From: Phialophora verrucosa
Taxonomy: Eukaryota; Ascomycota; Eurotiomycetes; Chaetothyriales; Herpotrichiellaceae
Assembly: GCA_002099365.1 (NCBI GenBank)
Contig: MSED01000013.1
Coordinates: forward strand, 1,860,001-1,924,000
DNA length: 64,000 bases
Direction of reading: 5' to 3'
A program made the position numbers and the translations under genes. Below, one piece after another: positions 1 to 11,073 of the stretch. Numbering within the stretch: position 1 is the stretch's first letter; every line of letters starts with the position of its first letter. Below the pieces are notes generated by a model, which had not been told where the DNA came from, searched no databases, and worked only from the letters and a program-made list of their open reading frames with translations.

Positions 1-86
1 TGCAATTGGCCGAGCCGGCCCGGCGGTAGGGGAGGTGCTGGTGGAGGGACAAGACTCTGAGACTGAGAGTTGGAGGGGTCAGACAT
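1..86 (-). CDS. Possible 5' end of a gene running off the left edge
   Basis: Read on the minus strand from an ATG at 86, an open frame runs to the window edge. It encodes about 28 residues: Met-Ser-Asp-Pro, then a Gln/Ser-rich stretch, then a proline-rich segment (LVPPPAPPLPPG). The composition and the uninterrupted frame are compatible with the start of a fungal protein with a disordered N-terminus, but 28 codons cannot establish a family. The sequence just upstream on this strand contains GTAAGAAC directly before the ATG, so an upstream spliced exon or leader intron is also possible. I do not recognise the gene; it could also be chance. Confidence 0.35.
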   Translation of the reverse strand, partial: MSDPSNSQSQSLVPPPAPPLPPGRLGQL

Positions 87-2285
87 GTTCTTACCGTTTC
101 AGCGACATCTACCGGAAGTGAGGATGATTGATGACGACGGGGCTGCGACGGCGGCCATCGGCAAGCGCCATCATTGGAACGGATGTCGAGCGCCAGACTT
201 TGCGGTCCTGCAAGGTAGCTAGCTGCACACCAAGTCGCAGGTAGATGTGCACCACAAAAAGGGCAACGAAGCAGCATGGGAGAAAGGATGGAATTGGGAA
301 ATGGAGCAGCGCGACTGGCTTGCAAGGCTGGAAGTGAGAGCGAGTGGAGCACAAGCTTGACAGCGCTGGCGAGGCTTCGAGGTCCGGGGATGCGGGACGC
401 TTGCTGCAGCCCTTAATAACTTAACTAGGCGATTGCCTAGGCACGCATAACCCAGACCTTCGGCGGCAGGGTTCAGTTAATGCTCGCCGGTAAAATGCCT
501 TCGGCTCTCAGACTCAGCAACTGCGCCGTTTCCTGTCTGTTACTTGTTTGGGCCCATAGCGATACTGATTAGCTGCCTCAACAGTTATCTTAGCCCAATA
601 CCTGCCGCCTCTGCTGGGGACAAGGGGATGGACACAGGGGCTATCCCCTTTCCAGGTATTATCCATCCTGCCGGGTTGGTAGAGCTAGTGCCGGCAGCAA
701 CAGCGTCGACCAGGGGCTATACAAGCCAGATGTACGTCCCGACGAGTCGCTTGGGATTGGGCATGAAGTGACCATCTACGGGCCGCACTATTCGCAGTTT
801 GTCATCGCTAAATCGACAGGTGGCAGCAGCTACTGTGGCTACTCGCATTCCGGTTCTGACAAACCCCTCGGCGGTGAGCGAATTTCGACCTCTTTTCATG
901 CTTCTTGCCCATTTGCTTCAGTTCTCCTTCACCCGCTCTTAAATTGCCCAAAATCAAGTCGCCAACTCGTGATGATGCGACACAAGTCCCGATGCGGCGT
1001 CGAGCCAGACGGTGCTACCATCAGGAGACATGTACCTAGGTACCTAGCACTTGCCTGATCCTCCCGTACCATGGCCAAGTGTTTGTCCAAATCTCTATAT
1101 TTCCTTCGCTGCTTCCATCGGCACCGCAAACTTCCTCCCTCCTCTTCCTGCCTGTCAAACCAGACCGGTTGCGACTGCGAGTGTGATTCCCAAATGCCCC
1201 AGCGTTGAGCTCACGGCCACTTACTGCGCTCTTCTCTTTCCACATCTTCTTCTTCATCGTCTGTCTCTCCCGAACTCACCTTTTCCTGTCATCCGTATCA
1301 CCACACTAAAGACTGCATTCTCCTGGAACTCCCCGCACTTCGCACCTGACATTTGACATTGGTATTTCTCATAGCTGTGGTGGAAGGTCACCAGGTACGT
1401 ACCACGGGCTGTGCGCTAGGCACGGGACATGGATTCTCACATGTCCAGTGACACCTTTTAGCTGCCATCCACTGCCTTGTTCCGCACTTCCCCTTGGGCC
1501 TAAGCCAACTGCAGGTGCATCGAGGATCGAGGCAGCCCCGCTACATGCACTATCATCACGGGCTCGCCTGAATCGTCCAGACCAGACACCATCTCAGTCA
1601 GAGTTGACGCTTCCAGACTCAGCTCGCTAGCCAGTCCTGGATCAACACCACAGCCCAATCATTTCTTTTTTTCCATCACGCGACAAGAGCGCGATCGCAA
1701 AAGGCCAACCCGATGAGCGATTCGATTACAGTTTGACCTGATCAGCTTCTGGGCTTCAAGCGGCGCCTGAAGTAAGGAACGAGACTACTGCACACCATCA
1801 CTCCATCAGGACCAGCAGCCGCAGGCCAATTTTGTCGCCTCCAGATCGCCTTCCCCCCAGTTCGATCGCCACCCGAAGGCCTCCTCTCCAACTTACGTCG
1901 TCATACGGCCAGCACCTTCATCTTTCACACTTTCAAACATCACTTCTCAGCTTGTCGACAATCGCTAATTGACTACCGAAGCAATCTTTTCCTTTCGTTA
2001 TTGTAATAGCTCCTTCCCGTCTTTCGCTCAAACACCTGTACACCAATTTCATCTAGCACGCCCCGTCTCTTTGTCATCGGAATCTGATTAAATTTCCGCC
2101 ACCAACCGAGGAAGATCGACAAGCGAGGTTTCCCGCACTCATTTACCTGGACGTGACGGCAACACACCCGAGAGACCTTCGCTCTTGCCTGGCAGAAAGA
2201 CGCTCAAGATTGAGCCCATAATACAGGGAGGCTTTTTCATCCTTATTTCGCGGGACCTTTCGCTGGTGGCAACACTTGGAGGAAT
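87..2285. promoter_or_regulatory. Gene-poor upstream region and pyrimidine-rich leader of the ABC transporter
   Basis: No convincing coding region is visible; the open frames here are short and lack family motifs. From about 1050 to 2280 the plus strand becomes markedly C/T-rich (runs such as CTTCTTCTTCATC near 1245), typical of the promoter and long 5' leader of fungal genes transcribed to the right. It most likely holds the promoter of the ABC transporter starting at 2286 and, at the left end, that of the leftward edge gene. Confidence 0.45.
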
Positions 2286-5270
2286 ATGCAAGCTCAGCCA
2301 GACTTGAATGCCATCCAAGCCTGTCTCAGGGTGCTGAACGTAACCAAATCAGCCAGTCCGGCCATACTTCTTGTCGTCTTCGTCGCCGCGTTCATCTACC
2401 ATGGCATCAAGACATCGCCCGATGATGGCAAAGTCACGATCCAAGCCATGCGAGGTCCCGGTGGACGACCACTTCCCATTCGAAGGAGATCCGCCAATCA
2501 GGTCAAGGAAGCTGCGGCCATCAAAGACTTGCCACCCGGGGTCAAGGCTGTGTTTAAGATCAGCCAGGTCGTTGTGATGTTGACATTTCTGGGCAATGCG
2601 GCCATTCTTCTTTTTGAGATTCTCTTGAACCGCAAAGACGAATGGTGGCCTGGTAAGAACGCTGTGGTATGTTGGAAGCGCTTTACTTTCATACTCTGTA
2701 TCTGAACTGACACTTCCTAGATATACGTAATCGCTTCTACGTTTCTTTGGCTGGTGGTTTTCATCTCGATCCTGGACACGAAGCCTTCTCCGAACAATGC
2801 GCACTTTATCACCTGGCTTTGTGCTCTTCCCTTGGAGGTCATCATTCTAGGTGCCAGCCTACGCATATATACTATGCCCCACTATGAACCTCGAGTGGGC
2901 AATCAGCAGGGGGGCAAGTACAGGGAAAACATCACAGGTTGGGAGTCACTCGAAGTCGTTGTCGGCCTAGGCCGACTTGTTTTCCTCCTCGGCCTCTGCA
3001 TCCTCTTCGGCGCGACCAAATTCAACTGCCGGAGATCTAAGGATAGAACGCCGGTCACCGAGAATGAAAGAACGCCTTTACTCGGCGGAGATGCCGAAAC
3101 CGGGAGACGTCCCAATGGTGACGCTCATGGCAACCACCAAAATGCTCCGTCTTCTGAGCCCAAGGAGCATGTCGATGCATGGGCGAAACCAACCGAAGTT
3201 CCCAACATCACCTGGTACGCCTACTTGAAAGGATTTGCCATGTTGATTCCGTATCTGTGGCCCAAGAAATCACTCAAGTTGCAACTTCTTGCAGGTTCCT
3301 GCTTCATCATCATGATCGGTCAGCGAGTCATCAATGTTTTTGTCCCTGTAATGGTGGGCAAAATCACCGACGCTCTCTCCGGTGATGATGATCGGGGCGT
3401 GCGAGCTCCGTGGCTGGATATCGCCCTGTATATCCTTTTCAGGTGGCTTCAAGGCTCCCAAGGCATCCTCAGCGCGGCCAGGTCGATTCTCTGGATCCCC
3501 GTGGAGCAGTATTCTTATCGTGCCATATCTACAGCGGCTTTTGAGCACGTCCACGGTCTCAGCGCCGAATTTCATACGGGCAAACGGACAGGGGAGCTGA
3601 TTTCGGCTCTGAACAAGGGAAGCTCGATCAACAGTTTCCTTGAGATGGTCACTTTCCAGGTGGGCCCAATGGTCTTCGACCTCGTCGTTGCCGTTGTATT
3701 CTTGACCGTCAAATTCGACGCATACCTGGGTTTGGTGGTTGCGATCGTGACATTTCTGTACATCTATGTCACCATTCGGCTCGCCACGTGGCGTGTCACC
3801 TTGCGCCGCAATTACGTCAATGCAGACCGAGAGATGGAAGCAGTCAAGAATGACTCCTTGCACTCCTGGGATACCGTCAAATATTTCAATGCCGAGCGCT
3901 ATGAGTTCGACCGGTTCCGATCATCGATCAAGACTATGCAAAGTTTCGAATACTGGGTCGAAGTGACTTTGGCCTACATGAATACGGTACAGGGTGCGCT
4001 CTTCATGATTGCCTTGTTGGTCGCTTGTTTCATCGAAGCCTTTGAGGTTGCGCAGGGTGATCAGACCGTGGGCAAATTTGTGCTCTTGATCACCTACATG
4101 GCGCAGCTGCAAGGACCGCTAAACTTCTTCGGAACCTTCTACAGAGCTATTCAAACGAATCTCATCAATGCCGAGAGGATGTTGGAACTCTTCAAAGAAC
4201 AGCCGCATGTCGTCGACCGAGAAGGTGCGGAAACGCTGGAGGATTGTCAAGGTGATATTGTCTTTGACAATGTGAGCTTCAGCTACGACAAGCGAAGACC
4301 GGCGTTGGACCGATTGAGCTTCCGATGTCAGCCTGGGTCAACAACAGCGCTGGTTGGCGAATCCGGAGGGGGAAAGAGCACGGTCTCCAGACTGCTCTTC
4401 CGCTATTACAATCCTGACTCGGGCCAGATTAGGGTTGACGGGAGAAACGTTCAAGACATCACAATCGACTCGTTGCGGAGGTTCATTGGTGTAGTGCCGC
4501 AGGATTGCAATATGTTCAACGAGTCCATAATGTACAACCTGCGCTACGCCAACCAAAATGCGACCGACGAAGAGATCTTCGACGCTTGCAAGGCAGCTTC
4601 AATCCATGATCGCATCATGGAGTTTCCCAACGGCTATGACACAAAAGTAGGAGAGCGCGGTGTGCGACTCTCGGGCGGAGAGCGTCAACGAGTCGCCATT
4701 GCCCGAACATTCCTCAAAAACCCCCGCATTACCATGCTTGACGAAGCCACCGCTGCTTTGGACACCGAGACCGAGGAGAAGATTCAGGAGTCTTTTAATT
4801 CCCTTGCGGAAGGACGAACGATGCTCATCATCGCCCATCGACTTAGCACGATTGTCAATGCAGATCAAATTCTGGTACTTTCTCACGGGACTGTGGTCGA
4901 AAGTGGCACACATCAAGAACTTATCGCGCTTGGAGGCAAATATGCAAGTATGTGGCGGAAACAATCCAGGGCGCAGAAAGCTGCTGCCGAGGCTGCGGAA
5001 TTGCACACACGAGCGAGAAAAGCACTGGAAGAAGCCGAGGCAGATAGCGCTAGTGTCAGCGAAGAGGAGCTCGAACAATCCAAGAAGCGAGACCAGTCTC
5101 AGTGGACTCGTGGCCACAAAAGAGTCAACTTCAGCGAGAGCAGCCACCTCCGGGCAAACTGGACTGTGGATGATCAGGATCGAGATGGAGATGCCCAGTC
5201 CGAGAGTTCGCAGACGGGACCCGCTAACGGAGCGCACGGGCACGGTGGAAAACCGCCTGGACATCCTTAA
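2286..5270 (+). CDS. HMT1-type vacuolar/heavy-metal tolerance ABC half-transporter
   Basis: Two exons, 2286-2666 and 2721-5270, joined across a 54 bp intron (GTATGT...CTAG), give about 976 residues. An N-terminal multi-span membrane extension (about residues 1-160) precedes a six-helix ABC-type-1 exporter domain (about 320-600) and one ATP-binding domain. The Walker A motif GESGGGKST lies near residue 673, the signature LSGGERQR near 777 and Walker B ITMLDEA near 797. This extended-N-terminus ATM1-like layout is that of fungal HMT1 proteins, which move thiol or phytochelatin conjugates of heavy metals across the vacuolar membrane; that role is family knowledge, not shown here. The charged tail after the ATPase domain is low-complexity. 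The exon 1 frame joins exon 2 in phase 0 and restores a membrane segment. The HMT1 subtype is less certain than the ABCB family. Confidence 0.9.
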
Positions 5271-6138
5271 GCTGGACGTGTGTCATGTGCGACATTGGCC
5301 AGTCTTTTTTTTTTTTTTGGAATGCGGCCGACAAGCCAGCCGGCCTAACAATTCGCAATTACAGTGAGCGCAGCGACATCTTCAAACCTCTGGAAGGCTA
5401 CAGCCTGTCGACTGTCGGTTGTCTGTCCCTCATGCACAAAGAATGGCTACCCTACCTACGGAAGATTGGGCACAATGAGATGTTATGTGGTGACGACAGA
5501 CATGCTAGACGAGTAAGAATCGGCTCCAGTGCTGAACTGTGTTTAAGGCTTGGAAAAGGACCCCGGGGTAGCAAAAGTTCTTCGCCTTCTTCTGTCTGAG
5601 GATTTGGTACCTCACTTGGTTTCGGGCTCTGCTGCTATCAGAGCGAAGAGCATTGTGCCTCGCGGCTTGGAAAAGAACACAAATTGGATACGTGGATTGA
5701 ACACGAGTGTGATTGACGACAAACGATGTGCTGCTCACTTGTTGCGTGCTGCAACAAACTGCCTGACGACCGAAGAATGAGAGCATCGCCATGATGTTTT
5801 AATTTAGAGTACATGATCCCCACGCGGGCTTTACATTACAAAATACTTGTTTACTCACGCGGTGATGTCGGGTTTTATACGTAACGCTTAGAAGACGTGA
5901 AGGCGACTCGCTCGACACGCAACATGCCTCGGCGAACTCGAAACAAAACTCCATGCAAGACTTTCGCCTATAGTGCCTGGACTTTTCTCTACCAATCACG
6001 ACGTGCATAGAGTGTAAGAGTCCAGAATCCACGACCTGAACAACCATTTGACCCTATCCATGCATTGCTTCACCTAGGGAACCTAAGGCAGAGAAGATCC
6101 CGCTCAGACAAACCACACGATTATGTCCCCGAGGCCAG
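5271..6138. other. Convergent intergenic region
   Basis: Lies between the 3' ends of the ABC transporter and the XLF-like gene. It should contain both 3' untranslated regions. A T14 run occurs at 5305-5318, just downstream of the ABC stop codon. No further gene is seen. Confidence 0.5.
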
Positions 6139-8133
6139 TCAGAACCTCCGCTTCTTCCGCCCCGCCGCGCCCGCCTCGATGGTGCGTTTCAACTGCATTC
6201 GCCGACGGGACGCTGCTTCCTCGGCCGTCTCCTTCAGTGGCGGCGATGGTTCAGCTGCGTGTGCGTGGCGGTCCGATACAGGCGCGGAGGTGGACGGCGG
6301 GGTCGGAGAGTCCGTGGCGCGTGAGTGTGGGCGTGAGCGTGAATCAGCATCCTCGACGGGCGGAGAAGATGTCCCGTCCTTGCGTGGTTCTCTCCTCTTC
6401 CGCAGGGCGCCGAGTTTGCGCACGCCCGGTTTCGGGGATGTTTGTGTCTTCTCGGGCTTGTTGGGGGAGTCGTCTTCGTCGGAAGGTGGGACCGGATCCG
6501 GTGACGGCGTCGACGTCGACGTCGACGTCGGCTGTGTCTTGCGGGCGCCGAGACGACCTAGGCGGTGGGATGTTTGACCTTTCGCGGGCGTAGGGGACTT
6601 GGATTTCGGTTGGCGTGTGCGTGAAGGGGGTGGGGAGCGACCCAGATCGTCGTCCTCGTCCTCGTCTTCGGTCTCGGTTTCGGCTTCGGCTTCAGCTTCG
6701 TCGTCATGCTTGCCCTTTTTCAAAGTGGTAGGCGACGAGTGCTTGGGATGTGAACGCGTGGGCAGGGGAGATGGACTTGGTGATACTGGCGGGGAAGGCG
6801 AGGGCGTTTCTGAGGCAGAGCGGGTTGCAGCGCCCTTCTTGTTCAGGCCGCGCGGCTTGGACTTCCGTGCTGGCTGGGGAGATTTGGTGCCTCGCCGGGA
6901 CGGCTTCCGGATATCTTCGTCGTCTTTGTCTTCGTCTCTGCCTTCGTCTTCCGAGGGCGTTGCTGTTGCTGTTTCTGTCGAGGCGAAGGAGGCTCGACGA
7001 ACTGGTGACCCCTTCCGTCTGGCGGGTGGGGATGCCTTTCCCGCACTTTTAGACGCGCCGAATGCTTTGGTTGCATCTCGTTTGCCGAGGCTCCCGAGTT
7101 TGGATGGTTTGGCGCTTTTCGGAGGAGACGACTCTTCGTCCTGTGTTTCCTCGTCGTCTGTGGTGCTGGCGGTTTGTGTCACCTTCTTGGCCGTGGGACT
7201 TGTGGCCTTCAGGTGTGGAGGCGTCGGTTGACGTTCGAATTCATCATCCGTAGACTCGTCGTCGGCGCCGGAATTCTTCTCGGCCGATTTGATCGGCAGT
7301 GGCCGGAGTTGCGCATCGCCCTTGGCGCCTCTCTGCATTTCACTTGTCGTCGGTAATTCCTTGACCCAATTCTCGTGCTCGGGCTTGGTGTGTGCGAAGC
7401 ACTTCTCGCACCCGCGAACAAGATTACTCAATCCCGTCCGATCCGCGCCTTCGTACCCATCATCGTTGGCAAACTGCTTGATCCAGGCTTCCTCGTCGAA
7501 ATCTGCCATCCCGGGGACGCGCTTCTTCGCGTCGGCAACAGAGACATGGCTGCCTTTCCTTGACGCAAGGCCGGCAATCCCCGGGAAGACGAGGCTCAAA
7601 TCAATGGCCGAGTTGCCAATCCGGTCGAGCAGTTTCGAGATGACGTGGTCTTTCTCTTTGACAATACCGAGCAATGAATTGATCTTGCTCTGCGAGACGG
7701 CAACCTCCAGCAAGCTGGGGCGGAGCAGTCGTTCCGCAAGTTCTGGGCTGGCCTGGGGTTCTAGGGTGAACGTCCAATCTAGCGGCTTCAGAGGGTGAGG
7801 GAGGTCGATTCTTGTGTGGAGGTGTAGGATCTGCGAGGTTCTCTCCGATCCCCGCGTGATTGTGTTCTCGCCGTCGCTTAGGCTCTGGCGGAGTTTTGAA
7901 AGCAAGACCTCGAATTGACGTGATGAGGCCGACGGATCAACTGTTGTATGCTGCCGGGCGGCTGCCGCCTTGATGTCGTAGCTGTCTAAGCTAGTCTCCC
8001 AGATGGATATCAAGTCGGTGAGGAGCAGTGTCAGTGATTCCTGGTTGGTCGAGAACTGGTAGAATAACTTGGGACATTGGCGGCGCGACGGAGTCTGGAG
8101 TTCTCGCCATCCCTCGCTGCCTGGTTCTGACAT
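6139..8133 (-). CDS. XLF/Nej1-like non-homologous end-joining factor
   Basis: A single exon of 664 codons from an ATG at 8133. Residues about 8-150 resemble the XRCC4/XLF head domain (a Trp near the start, then a FYQFS strand, then TDLISIWETSL), followed by a helical segment (SLLGIVKEKDHVISKLLDRIG) and a VFPGIAGL motif seen in fungal XLF homologues. From about 260 onward the protein is disordered, rich in Ser, Pro, Lys and acidic runs, and ends in a basic tail closing with KKRRF. XLF works in the nucleus with Ku, XRCC4 and DNA ligase IV to bridge broken ends. The terminal basic-plus-aromatic motif resembles the Ku-binding motif of XLF C-termini. Length is about twice that of yeast Nej1 or human XLF owing to the tail. 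The assignment rests on recalled conserved segments. Confidence 0.75.
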   Translation of the reverse strand: MSEPGSEGWRELQTPSRRQCPKLFYQFSTNQESLTLLLTDLISIWETSLDSYDIKAAAARQHTTVDPSASSRQFEVLLSKLRQSLSDGENTITRGSERTSQILHLHTRIDLPHPLKPLDWTFTLEPQASPELAERLLRPSLLEVAVSQSKINSLLGIVKEKDHVISKLLDRIGNSAIDLSLVFPGIAGLASRKGSHVSVADAKKRVPGMADFDEEAWIKQFANDDGYEGADRTGLSNLVRGCEKCFAHTKPEHENWVKELPTTSEMQRGAKGDAQLRPLPIKSAEKNSGADDESTDDEFERQPTPPHLKATSPTAKKVTQTASTTDDEETQDEESSPPKSAKPSKLGSLGKRDATKAFGASKSAGKASPPARRKGSPVRRASFASTETATATPSEDEGRDEDKDDEDIRKPSRRGTKSPQPARKSKPRGLNKKGAATRSASETPSPSPPVSPSPSPLPTRSHPKHSSPTTLKKGKHDDEAEAEAETETEDEDEDDDLGRSPPPSRTRQPKSKSPTPAKGQTSHRLGRLGARKTQPTSTSTSTPSPDPVPPSDEDDSPNKPEKTQTSPKPGVRKLGALRKRREPRKDGTSSPPVEDADSRSRPHSRATDSPTPPSTSAPVSDRHAHAAEPSPPLKETAEEAASRRRMQLKRTIEAGAAGRKKRRF
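6509..6530. repeat. GTCGAC tandem hexamer inside the XLF-like coding sequence
   Basis: Three and a half perfect copies of GTCGAC. On the coding (minus) strand this gives an alternating Thr-Ser run in the disordered tail. A neighbouring imperfect triplet tract at about 6645-6710 encodes Asp/Glu/Ala runs. Both are length-variable candidates. Confidence 0.8.
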
Positions 8134-9094
8134 TGTGAGAATGTTGGAACACGGTCACATCTTCTACGATATGTTGGAGAAAAAGATTCGGGTGATGTTG
8201 ACCACGGTCAACCAACAACCCTATCACAGCCGTTATACTTTCGCCGCAAGCGACATAGAAACGCGGCTCGAGACCCGCAAGACTGGTAAATGGGATGTGT
8301 ACCTCGTAGGCGTCAACAGCCTGCAGCGGCGACTTGACGGCGACCAACGAGCAACGGCCTTGGCAAGCGTGCTGTGATTGGTTGCCATCTAGACTCCTAC
8401 AGTAGTTCCTCCTGGCTTGTTCTCTGTCGCCGTCTATCGGCACGAGCACCATTCATTGTCCTTTCCATCCCCAACGATCGCATTTTGAAGTGAGTGAATC
8501 ATGCGGCCTATGCTGGCCGACTATGCCTCCAGGAAGCCACCAGTCGTTCGCATATATTAGCTTCTTACCGCCCTCTCTCATGGCCAGACCTGTTTCGTTT
8601 CAGGGGTTGAAGGGGTCGAGCGCTTAGCCAATGGCTCTGACTGCGCGGCAGCTGTCCATCCCAGGCACCTTTGGGCCTCAAGCAGCGGGTATCGTGTGCC
8701 CTAGTATCGTATTCCGTCGAGTCCTTAACATATACCCCGGCGGCGGACATGCACCTGAGCTACGGACAGTAGGTAGAACGGACAGCCTCCCCGCCCTCAC
8801 ACCGCGACCTGGCCAGTAATGTTCTTCATTCGCTATTGCCTAGGCTTCTGTGAACCTGCGAAGGTCAAGCATGTATGTATATACACACTCCCAATCTCCA
8901 CCCTGCGGCGACACCTCCCATCACATCTCCCTCCGGGAAACCCGGGGACTTCCGAATGTGGGCCTGGCACCCTATACAACAGTCGGGTACAGACTATCCG
9001 TATATCCAATAAGTATACCTTTTGTCGGAATAATCCAGCAGTCCTTCGTCATTCGCTATCGGTGGACAGAATCCATCCTCCGTCAAGCCCTGCC
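8134..9094. promoter_or_regulatory. Divergent promoter region, XLF-like gene and membrane protein
   Basis: A 961 bp stretch between two divergent start codons. No supported coding region. It should hold both promoters and 5' leaders. The reading frame of the rightward gene is open well upstream of its first good ATG, but that part has no recognisable protein features. Confidence 0.5.
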
Positions 9095-10881
9095 ATGTCC
9101 GAAAAACACCCCCAGACCGTCCTCGCCGTCGAGGCAAAGGACTTCTCCCGCCTTGGCCACATCCATTGGCGCGCCCCAACGGTCATGGGGGTGGGCTTCC
9201 TGGTCGGAATCATCCTCATGGGCCTCCACCACGCTCTCTATCAAACATTAAGCGGTGAACCTGCCGACAACGCTCTCTTGCAGCTCTGGGCCATCCGAGG
9301 TGGTACTGCGATTGCGTTTCTCTCGAAACTAGCACTGGCAATTGGCACGGGAGTGGCGTATGATCAGTGGATGTGGGTGGATTTGCACGCCAAGCCGCAT
9401 GAGATTGGGAGTCTGGACTCGATGTTTGCGATTTTGGGAAATGCCTTTGAGTTCTTGGCCGTGAGGGTTTGGGTTCGACGACCGGTCATGGTGTTTCTGG
9501 CTGCCGTGACTTGGCTGCTTCCTATTTCCGCCATCATAACGCCCGGAACGCTGTCCGTTCAACCAGTGGTAGTCTCCACGAACGGCACAATCAAGATCCC
9601 TCAGCGAGAGTATACGACATTCAGCGATATATATTGCGGCGTGACTATCGACGGCGACACCACATCATACGCGACAATGGCTACCGGCCTGCTGAACCCG
9701 ACCTTCTCCACCGTCCTCTCCAACAATGTCCTACCCGTCCAATCCTCTAGCTCGAACCTCACATACAACCTGCAGTTCTTCGGTCCGGCTATCTCCTGCG
9801 ACATGGCCGGTGACGACGCTTTCTCCTGGGCCAAGAAGGCGATGCTCGAGTATGAGAATATGACTGACAGTCGGGTGTTTTACTTTGGTTGGGCACCTCA
9901 ACCGGGCTGGGGTCCAGATGTGAACGGCTCGTTCTTCGCATCTACCGATCTCCAGATTGGGAACAATCGCCTTGACTTCATCTCCGAGGACGCGGCACGA
10001 GTTTTCATCTACCTAAACACGACTGGCGTTGACGAGTCAGGCAATCGTATCCCCGGCTTTACCGGTCACGCTGAGGCGCAAATGATGACCTGCAAGTTGT
10101 ATAACGCATCCTATGCCGCACAATTCGAGGTCAAGAGTACTGGCGCGCAATTCATCACCGCCCTTCCTACGTTCGAGAACTGGTTGCCTGCAGTGGCCAC
10201 GATGGAAGGCACCCCTGACGACCCATCTGTCAGTCGACAGATGAACATGCAAGCCGTCATGGAGGCTTTTGCCATGATGGTCACCGGGCCGATCACGTAC
10301 TCGAACGACGTCAACTTCCCCACGATCAACTCAGTCTATTCTCTGGGCATGAATCAGGCCCTGTTTCCCTCGCAACCAGGGTTAACCCAAACAGAGATGA
10401 CGATGAGGCAAGCGAGGCAGAACGAGATGTTGTTCCAAAATATCACGCTGAGTATCCGATATAGTGTTGTCTCTGGGTACATCGTCTTCCCTTATCCTGA
10501 TCCGCAGAATTCCATGGCTGACATCGGCGCAGGCAAATTGGAGAAGACGGCACAACCGCCCCGGCAACTCGACAGGTCTTCCAACCCCAATTCGTCTATG
10601 AACCGCGCACGCTGCTGATCGCGTACGGGATCAGCGCACTGTTCGCTTTGATATCCGTGCTGCTCGGCGTCCATGCGCTGCTTCGCAATGGCGCATCATA
10701 CACGAATTCTTTCTCGACAATCGTGCGAGTCACGCGAGATCCGGCGCTGTCGAGGCTGATCGCCGATGAAGGTGACCTACAGGGCGCGGAGCCGGTCCCG
10801 CGACATATTCGCAGAGCGGAAGTCCGGTTGGGGAGGAATCCAAAGTCGACTTCGCCGAGTTATGCGTCGAGCTGGATTTGA
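9095..10881 (+). CDS. Ascomycete multi-pass membrane protein of unknown function
   Basis: Exons 9095-10476 and 10533-10881 join across a 56 bp intron (GTACAT...GCAG) to give about 576 residues. The acceptor choice restores a glycine codon and the frame of a C-terminal membrane helix. Near the N-terminus are a hydrophobic segment (VMGVGFLVGIILMG), a second membrane segment, and a further one ending WLLPISAIITPGTL. A large loop with several N-x-S/T sequons follows (about 165-465), then a last helix (LLIAYGISALFALISVLLG) and a short cytosolic tail. This plan of N-terminal helices, a glycosylated external domain and one C-terminal helix is shared by a lineage-expanded ascomycete family with no assigned role. 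I infer a plasma- or endomembrane location and assign no activity. Without splicing the protein would lose its last helix. Confidence 0.75.
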
Positions 10882-11073
10882 GGGTCGACGAGATGATGTG
10901 ACGACGATGTTGTACGAACAGTATCAAGCATTTACCCAGATTGTGCATGAAAATGTTTTGCATGTGTAAAATAATTCAATAAACAGATAGATCGATAGAT
11001 CGTGTACATCCTAGCCCGCACGCGGAGCCAGACGGGCTCAGGATGGGCTCGCCTTGGCCCAGTACGTCCAGCG

